A DNA stretch of 64,000 nucleotides, from assembly GCF_030867095.1 (NCBI RefSeq), contig NC_081835.1:21894501-21958500 (forward strand), in the 5' to 3' direction. This DNA comes from Alligator mississippiensis. Taxonomy: Eukaryota; Chordata; Crocodylia; Alligatoridae. Numbering within the stretch: the stretch's first letter is position 1; every line of letters starts with the position of its first letter. The notes beneath the pieces were generated by a model that worked only from the letters and a program-made list of their open reading frames with translations, had not been told where the DNA came from and ran no database searches. The position numbers were made by a program, and so were the translations under genes. Below are positions 43,150-55,026 of the stretch, piece by piece.

Positions 43150-44045
43150 TTTTATTTTGCATTGCTTTATTTAATTTTATTTTTTCAAAACACACTTTTA
43201 TTTTGCAGCCTATGCTGTAGATTTGGATTCCAGTGTTGTCTGGAATGGTAACATTTCCGAATGAATATTCATGACAGCAAACAATTTTAACTGGCTTTGG
43301 ATAATGTAAATGCCACAGCAATGAAGGGATTAAACAAGTTTGCAATATGATTGGTTGATATCAACTTCATTTGGAATAATATTTTCTAGAAACTCCATAG
43401 ATTCTATCCCTAACCAAGGCTGTTCAACAGTAGTATTTGTATACGTGTGTATGTGCGAGTTAGAATTAAAATAAATTATAGTATTGAAGTGCTCCACAAA
43501 TATATTAACCTGCAGCAAAAAGAGGAAGAAGAGGCTGGCAGCAATTTTATTTGTGGAAGTCCTGGAATGGGGGTGACATGCACACGTCTTGGAACTTTTG
43601 GACTGAGTAAATCTGTCCTAATATTTTGATCCAAACAGTAATTTAGACTACAGATAAACACAATAGTGAAAAAAAAAGCAGAAGAAAGGAATAAATATGT
43701 TCTCCAGGATGGGAAGTAATTGAATTTTTGTGGAGGCAAATTTTTTCCTGGTTCAATTAGCTACAAAAAGAAAGAAAGCAATACTAGTGCTAGGGTCATT
43801 TTCTTAATGCAGTTTGCAACACCACAAATTTCTAGCAAAAAAAGGCTTTCGGGCTGAGTATTCCAGCGCTTTTACTAAAGGAGTTGCAGAGCTAGTTTTC
43901 TCCTCCTCTTTCTCTCCTGTATTCTTAATTCCCCAATAACAAATCTGAGTTAATTTTACAGTTCAGCCAGAATAGAGGATTTTTTTGTTGTTGCTGCCTT
44001 GTGTGCGTTTGTACAGAGACAGGTAAAAATACACACCTACTACTG
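43150..44045. other. Unannotated spacer
   Basis: About 900 bases of AT-rich DNA upstream of the CpG island. No gene recognised. Confidence 0.5.
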
Positions 44046-44049
44046 AAGG

Positions 44050-44560
44050 TCTGTAAATCTGGATTTAGGAACCTTCCCCCGGGCACCCGGCTTCGAAACG
44101 TCGGCCTTGACTACACGAGGACGCAGTTCAGCCTCACTACTTTGCATGCAGCGGTGGGCATCTTGGGGTGGGGGTCGGAACCAGCCCCAGGGCTGCCCTG
44201 CGGGCGCACGGGCTGGGCAGACTCAACCCCAGGGCTCCTGCGCGCTGCCGCGGCGGCTCCCTCCCGCCGGCTCGGAGCTCGCGGCTGCCCCCGGCGGCCG
44301 GCCGCTCGGGCCGCGGGAGCAGGCGGCTCCTCGGGAATGCTGGGAATGTTGAGTCAGGGACTGGCAAGCCGGAGAGCCGGGCTCGCAGCTGACTGAGGAC
44401 GGGGAGACGAGGGCTCGGGCGCGGGCGCCGCACGCCTCTCCCGACTGCAGCAGGTCCCCTCCCGCCCTCCGCACGGCTCCAGCTCTCCGGCCCCTGGGCA
44501 AGGCGCTGCCGGCTGGACGTGATGTGGCGAGATCCACGTGAGGACGACAGACAGATGCAA
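44050..44560. promoter_or_regulatory. CpG island, first part
   Basis: About 500 bases rich in G, C and undepleted CG dinucleotides, in a window where CG is otherwise rare outside LTRs and young repeats. It has CCCCCGGGCACCCGG, GCGCTGCCGCGGCGG and GCGGCCGGCCGCTCGG. Such islands usually mark a promoter of a vertebrate gene. Frames on both strands here (44001-44660) look like compositional artefacts: they overlap each other and have no domain. Confidence 0.75.
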
Positions 44561-44570
44561 TGATTTGAAA

Positions 44571-44577
44571 GGTGAGA
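44571..44577 (+). promoter_or_regulatory. Candidate splice donor at the CpG island edge
   Basis: ATTTGAAAG|GTGAGAAG is a good donor on the plus strand, with GT at 44572-44573. The ATGs just before it are followed at once by stops, so the exon would be non-coding. No partner acceptor or transcript is known from this sequence. Confidence 0.35.
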
Positions 44578-45142
44578 AGCTTAAGCAAGAATATGGCCAT
44601 AATAGATATTTGTGTGTATTCATGCCGATGGACCAAATTGCTATGTGTTGCTGACTGCAATTACCCCGGGGCTGGAAAAGGAAGGAAGAAATTGCAAAAA
44701 AACCCCACCCCAAAACCCTTTCCCCCCCCCTTTTTTTTTTTTTGCCTCCCTTTATAAAATACATGGCAATCAGTGTGACCAAGTGCACATCTGATTGTGG
44801 TGGCTCTGAGTGCCTCTCCCTCCAGGAGCACCATCCAGATACCTTTCTTGCAATTTCTCCTAAAAGCAGCCATGTAATTGTCATTGTTGTGCCCGGTGTT
44901 TATAAATATTTATTGTTGTTGTTGTTAAAGTTGCCTAGAATGGAAAGGGATCAGCCCTGGAAATGCCTCGCTGTGCAGCCCAGGAAGTGTATACAGCTTG
45001 GGGATTTTTAAATTTTTTTTTTAGAGAAAGACCTGCCCGGCGGGGGGGAAAACCCCACACTCACTCCTTTTTTTCTTTTCTTTTTTTTTTTAGTGGCTGG
45101 GAAAGGGCATTCATAGAAACTAGCGGGATCTTGTTCTGCAGT

Positions 45143-45150
45143 TATATAAG
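45143..45150 (+). promoter_or_regulatory. Candidate TATA box
   Basis: TATATAAG, followed by GAAGGGAGAGC, lies between the two GC-rich blocks. A weaker TATAAAA occurs at 44752-44758. Single short motifs like this are common by chance. Confidence 0.3.
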
Positions 45151-45300
45151 GAAGGGAGAGCTCCTGGGGGTGCACATTTCTAATGCCGGGTGGCTTTAAA
45201 GATCATTGTAGGGAGCACAAGATGATGATGCACAGGCTAAACCCCATGGCTGTATGTCTTATGCATACATGCACACACGTACATATAGGTGTGTGTAGAA

Positions 45301-45350
45301 ATACACACACACACACACACATATCTATATCTATATCTATATCTCTATCT
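45301..45350. repeat. (CA)n and (ATATCT)n microsatellites
   Basis: About ten CA units are followed directly by ATATCT hexamers with minor variation. Confidence 0.95.
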
Positions 45351-45369
45351 CCATATTTTTTGCTTGAAG

Positions 45370-46110
45370 AGCCGGAGTAACAAGGCGCTGGGGCGGGGGC
45401 GCGGGGTGAGGCGGGTGTGATTGATTTCTAGGCGGCTACCTGCTCAGCCTGGTGATGGATGGAGGGGGATCTACTCCTGTAGCGGCAAATTGAGTCCCCT
45501 TCTGATGGACAAACCCGCGGGCCACTGGCATTGGCAGAAACGGGCTCGCCGCGACGCGCTCGGCCAATCAGCGCCGCCCGGGGGCGGGCGCGGGCGCACC
45601 CGACTTGTCAGGGTTAGTTCTCTGGTTGGCTCCAGCAGCCGGGCTCCAGCTGAGCCGCCCGGGCGGGTCTGCCCCCGCCCCCCGGCGGGGCCGAGCTACC
45701 TGCCGCCCTCCGCCCGAGGGGACGGCTGTGCTCAGGGCGTGGAGACACTCCCCTGCTGCCTCTCTCCCCTCAGGGCCCGCCCCGGCCCTGCCTGCCCCGG
45801 CCCTGCCTGGGGGAGCGGCACCGCCCGGCTGGAGACTCCCCTCCAGCTCTTCTAGGGCCCCACAGCTGTGCAGGGACGTGTCGCCTAGTGCCTCTCGCTG
45901 CTCCAGGACAGAGGAGCCGGCTCCCTCCCCGCTAAACGCGCTGCCTCGCAGGAGGGAGAAGACTCTTCCTCCCTCTTCGGCATGGCTGAGGGGAGAGAGA
46001 CTCGCCGGGTCCCCCCAGCTGGTTCCTGGGGCGCAGAAGGGGCTTTTCAGGTTCCCGCCAGTCTGCGTGAAGGGGGGAAAGCCACTGGGCTCTGAAGCAG
46101 AGGCGGTAGC
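45370..46110. promoter_or_regulatory. CpG island, second part, with GC and CCAAT boxes
   Basis: About 740 bases of CG-dense sequence. It has GC boxes (GGGGCGGGGGC near 45391 and GGGGGCGGG at 45580-45588), a CCAAT box in GGCCAATCAGCG at 45564-45568, and an inverted one in GGTTGGCT near 45623. This is a typical TATA-less promoter layout. Overlapping frames on both strands (45421-45855, 45568-46113, 45605-46144) have no recognised domain and use the GC bias. I cannot say which gene or which direction. Confidence 0.7.
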
Positions 46111-46280
46111 CACCTTGCCTCTTGCACTATCCCGTGGGTTTTGAGGTGGAAGGAGACTCGTTCGAGCTCCCTTGGTTGCCCGCTTGCCTGGAAGTGATTC
46201 CTTGCTGCTGTGCTGTTTAGTTGGAGGCCAGGATTTTTTTTCCTGCTTTTTTTTTGTTTTGTTTGTTTTTGTTTTTTACC

Positions 46281-46425
46281 TGTTATTGACTTAGGTAAAA
46301 GAAGAGGAGAGGAAGCTGCTGATGATAAAAGTAAGCAATGCAGCTGATGTCAAGCAATAATTTATCTGTGCTTGTGTTATAACAATTATTTTGAATGATT
46401 TAAAGAACTGAATGGAAAATAATAC
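46281..46425. repeat. Duplicated block, copy 2
   Basis: Aligns with 41359-41507 in the same orientation; see that entry. It starts only about 170 bases after the GC-rich island ends, after a T/G-rich run (46229-46276). Confidence 0.8.
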
Positions 46426-46429
46426 CATT

Positions 46430-48625
46430 TTATATCAAAAAGTATCTCGGTGTGGAAAACTGATGCACTTCAGCTTTCCTCACTGCCCTATGGAAGGATC
46501 AAAATCAGCAAGATACCCCCTACGCTTGGTGTATTCTTCTGGACACCATGTGTCAGCCATGCTTATTGGGCATAAAAGGCTCTGCCCACCTGCGCTGAAG
46601 TGTTAGACTGACTCCAGGGACAAGAGAAGGAAAAAGTTGTCTTGCTTTCTAAACATTTAATTCTTGGAAGGGGTAGGCTCAGTGACATTTACTCCCTGCT
46701 CCTAATCTTTATCGGATCCAGTCTGTTCTTCCTGGTAACCTTGACATCTTGGGATGGAGGAGGAGGAGGAACAGCAAAGACAGACACCCCACACTGAGAG
46801 GGTTTCTGGTGGTAAGGACAGATTTTAGGCTCCATGGCTCATACTAAACACAGCAGGGACAGTAACAACATCTGTTATAAATGGTTCTGTACTATGGGAA
46901 ACCCTGCCTATGTATGAGTATCCTCGATGAGTGGCCCTAAATAAAAATGTGCTTCTGTGATTCCAAGTGATGTTCCATGCAAAGCTAGCTGACTGAGGCT
47001 TTACATAATCAAAAGCAAAACCAGCTACTACTTTTGTCTATCTCTAGTTTGCTCCAGCTATATTGGACAGGGGTCCTTTTTCTAGGTGATGCGTAAAAAA
47101 AGAAACTGTGCATATAGATCAGGAGAAAAATCAATTTAAATTGTTCCAGAGTGCTTTTGCCTTTAATTGGATCACTTTTTGTTTAACTGTAAGAGTATGG
47201 GTTAATGACTTTCCTTTAAGAAATGATCATTCTGGAGTAAAGTGGATTGGATTTATGTTGGACTGCCGCTATCCATATATAAGCTGTCATACAAGGGAAT
47301 GGCTGTAGGCTGTTTGTGGCATCAAGGAAAGGCTCATAATAATCACAGGTATCCATAAACTTAGATATTTAATGTTTATCTGTACAAACAATGCGTCTGT
47401 ATCCCATGGTACTAAATATTGTTTCCTGAACTTCATCTCTTCTGCTCTGTGCCATTATTTATAGTGACCAGCTGATGCTGTATATCTTTTGATAAATTCC
47501 AGTCTTAGGGACAGGGTTAAAATTCACAAATTATATTTATATTTACAGTGTTACTGTCTTGGTTGCTCTTTTCAGGGGAATCCAGCAATTTATTTGGCTT
47601 ATTTGAAAGTAGTTGCAAATCCCCCACTTCTTAATATAATCAGCAGTCAGATTTAAATTTGGAAGAGTTTTAACATGTAGCAGTGCCACTGTTCCTTACC
47701 TGGAAAGCCAGGCCTGTACGTGTTCAGGGTATGACCTTGAGAGGTGCTGAGCTCCCTCATCTGGGAGAAAAGGCAATGGTTTTTGGCATCTTGTAGGATC
47801 AAGCCATGCAAACATTGCCACCACCATTGTGTATTGCATAAAGAACAAAGTAGAAATCTGAAGTTCCTGATTGATATAAGATGTTCGCAGGACCTTTTTG
47901 GGGCTAAAAACTATTTTTAGTCTCTAGGATGATTTAAATGTTGGGAATGTTATATGTAACTGTGAACTGGTTAAGTCCGTAAGTCACAGCCAGTGACTTA
48001 GCTGGGCAAATGAGAGATGCAGCTGCTTGTGTTTCCGCTCATATGCTGGACATGAACCACTTGTGTAGGATGTGCGTTCATGGCTATGTTTCTAGGTAAA
48101 AGCTTATTTCAGGACCCCAGGATAGTGACATACTGGCAGATAGCCTGCCAAATTTTAAAATGGGACACACAAATTATTTCCTTTTTCCATGAAGAGGCTC
48201 CTTCAGAAATACAAATGGATTATCATATGATTATAGTAGTACTGAATAGATCTTGTCAACCATGGTGTCTAGAATTTGGAGAGGGATTGCCAAATACTCC
48301 TGTCCTCCTTTGTAAAACTGGCTGCTGTGACGTATACAGTATTTATGTGGAATCCTAGTGACTTATACCTGTTGATGTGAAACTTGAAAGAGCTAAACTG
48401 TAATGACAATTTTATTTAGCAAGGAATTGCTATGTATGGGAGCATACAATTTGCATGTGAGAGATGTTTCAGAGTTGGTTTTGTCAAAGAATGATCTAGT
48501 TCCTTACTGTATTTTTAAGTCTTTTTTCCCCCATCACTTACTGGAAATGAGACTTTGAACCAACTATGACGTGGCCAGCTTGGCTTCTTTTTTATGACCT
48601 TTTTTTTGAGTGTTTACCTATTTCT
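46430..48625. other. Unannotated stretch downstream of the CpG island
   Basis: About 2.2 kb of mixed composition with scattered short frames. No convincing exon, RNA gene or transposon is visible. If the island is a plus-strand promoter, this would be first-intron sequence. Confidence 0.5.
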
Positions 48626-48627
48626 AA

Positions 48628-48770
48628 GGTGTTGGTTGTAGCCGTGTTGGTCTAAGGACATAGACAGACAATGTTCTTTGGGTAAATCTGATATCTTTTA
48701 TTAGACCAACTAAAATAATTGGAAAAATTCTTCTTTGCAAGCTTTTGGGTACAAACACCCTTCTTCAGGC
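48628..48770 (-). mobile_element. Penelope-like (tentative) repeat tail
   Basis: Minus-strand order is CCTGAAGAAGGGTGTTTGTA, CCCAAAAGCTTGC, GTTGGTCTAATAAAAGATAT, AAAGAACATTGTCTG and TTAGACCAACACGGCTACAA. The AATAAA signal is intact. The core has CAAAA in place of CGAAA, as expected of CG decay. Confidence 0.82.
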
Positions 48771-49074
48771 GGTTGTTTTGTGCTCTTCCTGGATGAGATA
48801 GAAGCCTACCTTTATAGAATCCTTTCTAATATGTCTGTTATATTAAATTTAAAGTTGCTTGCTTGTCATATCAGTAGATTTGTTATATTGTTCTTATTTA
48901 CGCCCCATTTCCTTAAAGCCTAATGGTGGGTGGAGACCAAAAATCAGAACGGGAGAAGAATAAAAAAATAAAGCAGTACTTGTGAAAATTACTTATGTTA
49001 CAAATTACTTGTGTCATCCAGACAGCTGTGAAGTTGGGGTATGTGTCACAAGAAGTGGGAACAGGTTGAAAAGT

Positions 49075-49250
49075 GCAAGTGATTCCATTTATACATGTGC
49101 TCTGGGAAGTGGTGGCAGGGGGGGTAGGGGCACTTTAGAGTAGCTCTGAGAGCTGCCCTAATTAAAGCGCCTGGAGTGTCACATGTATTAACAGCCCTTT
49201 GCTGAAAAATGGTGGTGGGGGTGTTTTAACTAAAGCTCTGTTCCACAGAA
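49075..49250. mobile_element. Possible MITE fragment
   Basis: Words TACATGTGCTCTGGGAAGTG, GGGGCACTTTAGAGTAGC and TTAAAGCGCCTGGAGTGTCA resemble the internal parts of crocodilian-type MITEs. No clear termini. Confidence 0.3.
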
Positions 49251-50980
49251 CTGATACTGATAAAGTCAATAGCATAGGATGACTGCTTAGTACCCTGTAA
49301 AACATACATTGGCTGTTTCAGTCCCATGCCTACTGAAATGTCCAGTCTCACAATTGGCATTCGTTAGCATCTTTTTGATGATTTTATCAAATAAGCCACA
49401 AGCTGAATGGACTACTATACTACCTTCATTCCTAAGAACGATCCTTTCTTGTTAAATATAGGTCAGATTTTGAAGGATGTTGCTGCTGCTACATCTGTTT
49501 TGGGTGTTGCTAGCCCAGCACTTTTCACAGGCAGTAAAATAAACTTAAAAATAATTTGCCAAAAGAAAGATGCTCGGCCAAATTAGTGTTTCATCACGTC
49601 CTGTGGCTTTTATACAATGTATGGATCCTAGGATATGCTTTTTTGTGACCTTGTGAACTTTGTCTTTACAATTTTTCAGTGAACTGAATCTTTGTCCTCC
49701 ATACTTTCTACTTTGAAATACAACTTGTCATCTTTATTCTTTGAACAACTTAGACACACTTAACATACAAGTATAAAATAGTACAGCATAATTATGGAGA
49801 GGCTTGGGTCTTTTTCTGTTGTCCCTCTGTAACTACTACAGAAAGTTATGGTGCTCACAAGTACTTTTTTAGTCTTCTTGTTTGGAAGACAGGTTGCTGT
49901 GTAAGGCGTAGTTATTTTTGATTGTCAAATGTTGGCAGATACGATGTGCTGTGGCTTTCATAGACATCTTTTTCAGAACTTATTCGTAAATCTGATCAGA
50001 CAACTCATTTGTATCTTCTTTTTCTTTTTATGCTAAGGGAAACAGTGGAATAGCCTCCATTTTCAGGTCAGATGTTCATTTTAGATGTTTATCATGACTT
50101 ATTTTTTGTGAGTTTATTTAGGTTAAGTAACATTCAGTATGAAGGCAGGAAATGGGGTGGTGACAGCAAAAAAGTGCTATAAGCTTTTTAATAATCCCAA
50201 GTGGTTGGAACTCTGTTCTGTCTCTTCTGAAAGAGCAAATCCAAGAAAACACAGTGACATCTAATGCCATTTTAGGGAACTGCTTCTGTATTGACTTGGA
50301 GGGAATCTACTGAGTCCCCAGAAATCACTTGTGAGGTGCTGTAGGTGAGTGTGGGGTGTAGCCTAGTTCATTTTTGGTATGATCCTGAAAGATGTTGTAC
50401 ACCCTTGTATCCCACTGAAGACAACAGAAGGAAGGGGTACTCGTCACCTCATAGGATAGGACAGTTGGTGAACTCCTATTTAACACAGCCTAAGAGGCGA
50501 TATATGCAAGTCATGCCCCATACACACGCATATGTTGTTTACCTATTTTGTTCTATATCTTATGTAAAAATAAGTGCAGCTGCTGAATTTAAGATATGTA
50601 GATCACAGAGTGGTTTTATTTAGGGACACCAGTAGATTTAAATAATCTAGATTTCAATTGTTAAAACAGACTTTTTAAAGCATAGCCATCCAATTTAAAG
50701 GAAGATGTAAGTAGTTACTGAAAACGTGAATACATCACACTAAAACCAGATGCCATTCTATTATTTTCTTACATTAAAAAGAATGTGAATAAAAAAAAAA
50801 AATTCTGATACTGAAAAAGAGGGAAAAAATAAGTTTGGCTTTATCCTTCAAATACTTACACGTGTGTAATTTACTGATGGGAGTTCAATGGGAACTACTC
50901 CCTTGAATAAAAATAAACGTGTTAGTATGTGCAGGATGAAGTAATATTTTATAAAGGCACCTTAAGATCTCATGTGAACA
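49251..50980. other. Unannotated stretch
   Basis: About 1.7 kb, AT-rich. A short piece near 50880-50930 (GATGGGAGTTCAATGGGAAC) resembles the old amniote repeat noted at 21515-21600. Nothing else recognised. Confidence 0.45.
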
Positions 50981-50984
50981 AAGT

Positions 50985-51140
50985 AGTATTGTTGTAGCTA
51001 TGCTGGTCAAGGGACTATGTAAGAAGCAAGATTTTGTTTGGTGTTATCTTTTTTTTAAATTTTTTTATTTCACCAATTCTTTATCTGGGCAGGGTGACGG
51101 AGATTGGCGTTAGGGCACAAAATGCCCTTCCTCAGGTTTT
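50985..51140 (-). mobile_element. Penelope-like (tentative) repeat tail, diverged
   Basis: Minus-strand order is CTGAGGAAGGGCATTTTGTG, CCCTAACGC, GAATTGGTGAAAT, AAGATAACACC, CTTGCTTC and CCAGCATAGCTACAAC. The core keeps its helix with a different inner base pair, but GAAA has become TAAC. Confidence 0.65.
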
Positions 51141-51144
51141 GGAA

Positions 51145-52825
51145 AGAAGCTGACAGAGTCTAAGCTAATTATCTAAATTAAAATCAACTTTTGTTTAACT
51201 TCATTATATCCATGAAAACAGTCACTTAAAAATGAAAATGGTCGCTTAAAGGAAAAGAGTACAGTAAACCTGTGGAGGAAAGAGAAATTGTCAGACATAG
51301 TTTCAGACTACAGAAACACCAGTTGAAATGCATAAACCTGATTTTTCTACCTCTTATTTAGTTTAGGCTGCTTCTGCTTCTTTCTCAGATGTGAGGAAGG
51401 GGATCGTTCCTGATATTTTCTAACATCTCTCCTAACTGTATAGTTGATCCAAAAACGTATTGCCAACCAAATCTTGCTTTTTGCACATGAGAAGAAAGGC
51501 GCTACCAAGATATTTAAGTTATGCATTTGTTTACTTGTATCTGATTTGGACCTGTACACAGATTTGCACAACTAATTATACAATCAGTCCTTCCTGGCAG
51601 TTTTACCATAGCTTTGAGGTTTTAATTCTGGATTTTTTGGATCAAAATAAATAGCTTATCTTTAAACTTGCTATATAAGTTTAGTGCATTTTCGCTTTAG
51701 GCATTTAATAACTGCGTGTCTGAAATACTACATGTCTAGGTACTTAACGTGTTGAGTTATTGCTTTTTGGTTATTATCTACCAGCAGCTCCTATATTATA
51801 CAAATAATAATATAATTATTTTGGATTATTGATTATTGAATGCATGAGGGAGGTCTCAAAGAATGACTTTTCTAGTCACATCTCAACTTAATTTGTAAAG
51901 AAAATATATTATTTTCATATTATAATTATTTTTTGACTACACCAATTATCTGTATGAATTTGCTCTGTAGGTTCTAGAGCTGATAGATTATAATCGTGTT
52001 TTATGAAAATCATGCATCACTTATTGTATATCAAAGGGAAAACAAATTTAGAGTTTGATCCTCTATAATCTGAGCCGATATTGTGTTAAATGAGCCTGTT
52101 GCTTTAAACAATATTAATGTCAATAATATTAAATCAATATTAAAATATTAATAATTAATATTATGGCTCTGGTGTGCTTCAGTTTTAAAGATCACATGTT
52201 CCTTTTTTATCATTTAAAGTATCTTTTGGCAAAGTCTAGAATATTATAGCAGCTGTTCCCATAGACTACCCTCTCCTAAATTTTTAAGGGCCTAACCTGT
52301 ATTCTTATAGCTTGTTATAGCAACTAATGAGGGGTTAATGAGATTCTTGTGATATATACATTTGTATGTGTTCTTCTATTATATACACACACAACCACAT
52401 ACAACCATATATAAATAGGGGTTACATTTTGTATATAAGATTTAATATTTGATCTGGCAATTGGTACTAGTAGTGCAGGGTTTTTTCACAGGATCAGGGC
52501 CTTAATTTATTTGCCAAGATTCATAACTCTTCATGCTTTTTAAACCACATACCACCTGTTCTGGTGACATACCAAATTAGTTGCACTAGGCTGTACATAT
52601 GAATCCATCCTCTTGTTCCATATCTAATGCCTTAAACTGTGCTTATACACTCAAATGCTAGTAATGGACTCCAACTGGAGCAACACAGTTGAATATTTAA
52701 AACATAATATAAGCATAATACTTCTAGGTTTTATGTGGGTTTTTTTCCTTCTCTTTTTCAGTTGGGGGCAGAGGTCTCTAAGGATTGCTTAGATTCTGTT
52801 TTCCATAAGAATTTCTTTGTTTACC
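51145..52825. other. Unannotated AT-rich stretch
   Basis: About 1.7 kb. Nothing recognised except AT-rich self-complementary runs near 52105-52165. Confidence 0.5.
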
Positions 52826-52827
52826 AA

Positions 52828-52970
52828 AGAGAGAGACAAGGATTGTTGAGGGTGATATGTTTTATTGGACCAAGTCTATCCCAACCACATAGTTGGTTCA
52901 ATAAAACATATCACCCCCCAAAATCCTTGCTTGTCATGGACCTGGACCTCTAACATCACTCCAACACTAC
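52828..52970. mobile_element. Two Penelope-like (tentative) tails fused in inverted orientation
   Basis: GGTGATATGTTTTATTGGACC (52850s) and its mirror GGTTCAATAAAACATATCACC (52890s) form an inverted repeat with about 35-base arms spanning 52838-52929 and a 20-base centre. The right half continues into TGGACCTGGACCTCTAACA, which matches the usual tail. The subfamily resembles the copy at 60095-60200. Confidence 0.72.
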
Positions 52971-52990
52971 CAAAATTTGGTTTACCTAAG

Positions 52991-54254
52991 CAGGGTGGAT
53001 TTGATTTAAATCACTGGTCAGGAAGCCTCTATTTAATCATCGTTTTCTAAAAAAGTGCATTCTTGTTGTTTGATGTAACCTTAATGCATACTATTTACAA
53101 TTCAGAGATAGATGCAGGTTTCATTTTTAGAAGGTACACACTATACATTTTAAAGCAGCGATTTATTTTGATTTTTTTCAGATTAATGTTACAGCTACAT
53201 CAGAAAACTGAATTATGATTTGGTTATTTATTTACCAAAGCTAATTGAAGCAGATACTTGTGAAGTTGTTGGGAGGTGAACTATCTCCAATTCGCTAAAT
53301 TAATCATGGCTATTTGGGGGATATTTTTGCCACACTGTATTAGGAGGACATCAAATGAATGCTCCAGCCATATGTTATTAGCTTGGGGCTTTCTTCACTT
53401 TCTTTTAGATTTCTTCTTATTTTTCATTTTCTCTTTTTTACGGCCCGGCAAGCCTGCTGCTATGATAAGTTTTCCCTTCCAACATACCATTCCCTCACTA
53501 GACCTCAAATAAATGGAAAGGCTATACTCAAACTTATTCCTCAAGACTTCTGGAATATTCTGCTCAAAATGTTTCTCTTTTGTTTCTACTGTACTGCCCT
53601 CCTTACATGTATCTCCAGACTCCTCCTCCTTGCCCAGATCTACTCCAATCCCAACAATCCTTTATTGATTTTAACTTCTTGAAACTTTGCACTTTTCAAG
53701 AGAGGTAGAGGCTTGATTCTGTGTACACAAACTTGCAGAGAGACAATAGGGCTGATGGGAGGTAATCAGGTTTGTTATCTCTCATCTCCATATACTGCTG
53801 TTAACAAGGGTGTTATCTCTGGAGACCCAAATCCACAGTTTGAGAACTGAAACTAAGCATCACAGATGCTTAATGGATTCCTTTAGACTGAGCACTGAGT
53901 CCCACTGGGTAGTGGTTTTCTTTAATCTTTACTAATCTGTAGAGGAGCCTCTGGGAACCCTATAAGATTGGACCCCTAATATAGTCCATGGCCTGTTCTG
54001 GCTTATTTATAAATCTTTTCTAAAAAAGGTTACATGAATATATTGTCTCAAATAGTATATAATTAGAAGTTATAATCCCTATTCCATGATGATATCTTTG
54101 AGCTTTAACATACTTTAAATTAAAGGTATCTTTATATAGGTTAATTTTTTTTTTAAAAATCGTATTTTTTTATCTTTTTAAGATGCTTAATTAAAAAAAA
54201 TCTGATTGAAATAAAAAAATCCAATTTTTTAAATGTTGATTTTTATCCACCCTG
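52991..54254. mobile_element. hAT element, 1.26 kb, non-autonomous
   Basis: It begins CAGGGTGGATTTGATTTAAA and ends AAATGTTGATTTTTATCCACCCTG (last 17 bases AATTTTTATCCACCCTG-like). Flanks are TACCTAAG (52983-52990) and TACCTGAG (54255-54262), an 8-bp duplication with one mismatch. The arms are AT-rich. The interior frames (53276-53682) show no DDE or hATC pattern, so it depends on another element. Confidence 0.88.
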
Positions 54255-54262
54255 TACCTGAG

Positions 54263-54760
54263 TAATTACCTAAATAATTAAATATTTTTAGGATTAATTT
54301 AAAGTTCTAAAGTCAAATCCATAAACTTAAAAACTAGGACAGTCACAATAATGGACATTTTCCTATTTGTCATCATCAAGTTGCCATTGTGATAGGAACA
54401 GAAATCAGATTGTATGATTTGAGCATGTTCTAGTAAAAAACAATGTCTTTTGATTGCTGCGGTGGTGTCTTGTTTTCTATTTTGTTCGTCACAGAAAAAC
54501 TGATTTTTATTTTTTTTGTTAAGAGCAATGTCAGATTTAAAGTATTTGCCAAGCTAGACACCTTAAATATAATAATATTATAGAGGAGGCAGGATTTAGT
54601 AAACACAATCTTACAATTTTGCATTCTCTACTGAAGAGTGTGATAGAAATGAGATTTTTGTCTGCACTTAACAAATGCCACCTAGCAAATGATAGGAGTG
54701 TTTGGGAAACATAAATAATATATGAGACTGTGGAAAAATTTCCAGTAGGTAAAAATGATG
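54263..54760. other. Unannotated spacer
   Basis: About 500 AT-rich bases between two hAT insertions. Nothing recognised. Confidence 0.5.
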
Positions 54761-54769
54761 GTTTGAAAG

Positions 54770-55018
54770 CAAGACTGTCCAACGTCTAAGTGGCTAGGGG
54801 CAGAGGCCATGCAGGTTGCACCAGTATGGGGCCACACATCTGTGGCCTGGGGCAGCGGTAGGTTGTGAAATCTGGAGAAGGTAGGGGGAGCCTGTAGACT
54901 CTGGCTGCTCTTGTAGCTGGAGTGATGAGGGGAGTGGCAGCCAGGCAGGAGCCCTGGGACTGTAAGGTAACCTCTTATAGGCCAGATGTGGCCCACTGGT
55001 GCCAGTTGCAGCACCCTG
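54770..55018 (+). mobile_element. Non-autonomous hAT element (family d)
   Basis: The 249-bp element begins CAAGACTGTCCAACGTCTAA and ends CAGTTGCAGCACCCTG. Flanks are GTTTGAAA (54761-54768) and GTCTGAAA (55019-55026), with one extra G beside the left end. The words GGGGCCACACATC and GGCCAGATGTGGCCC are typical of this group. Confidence 0.72.
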
Positions 55019-55026
55019 GTCTGAAA

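Noticed and set aside
44001..46144. Frames of 130-180 codons on both strands in GC-rich DNA
   Set aside because: They overlap each other on opposite strands, have no domains and are expected from low stop-codon density in a CpG island.
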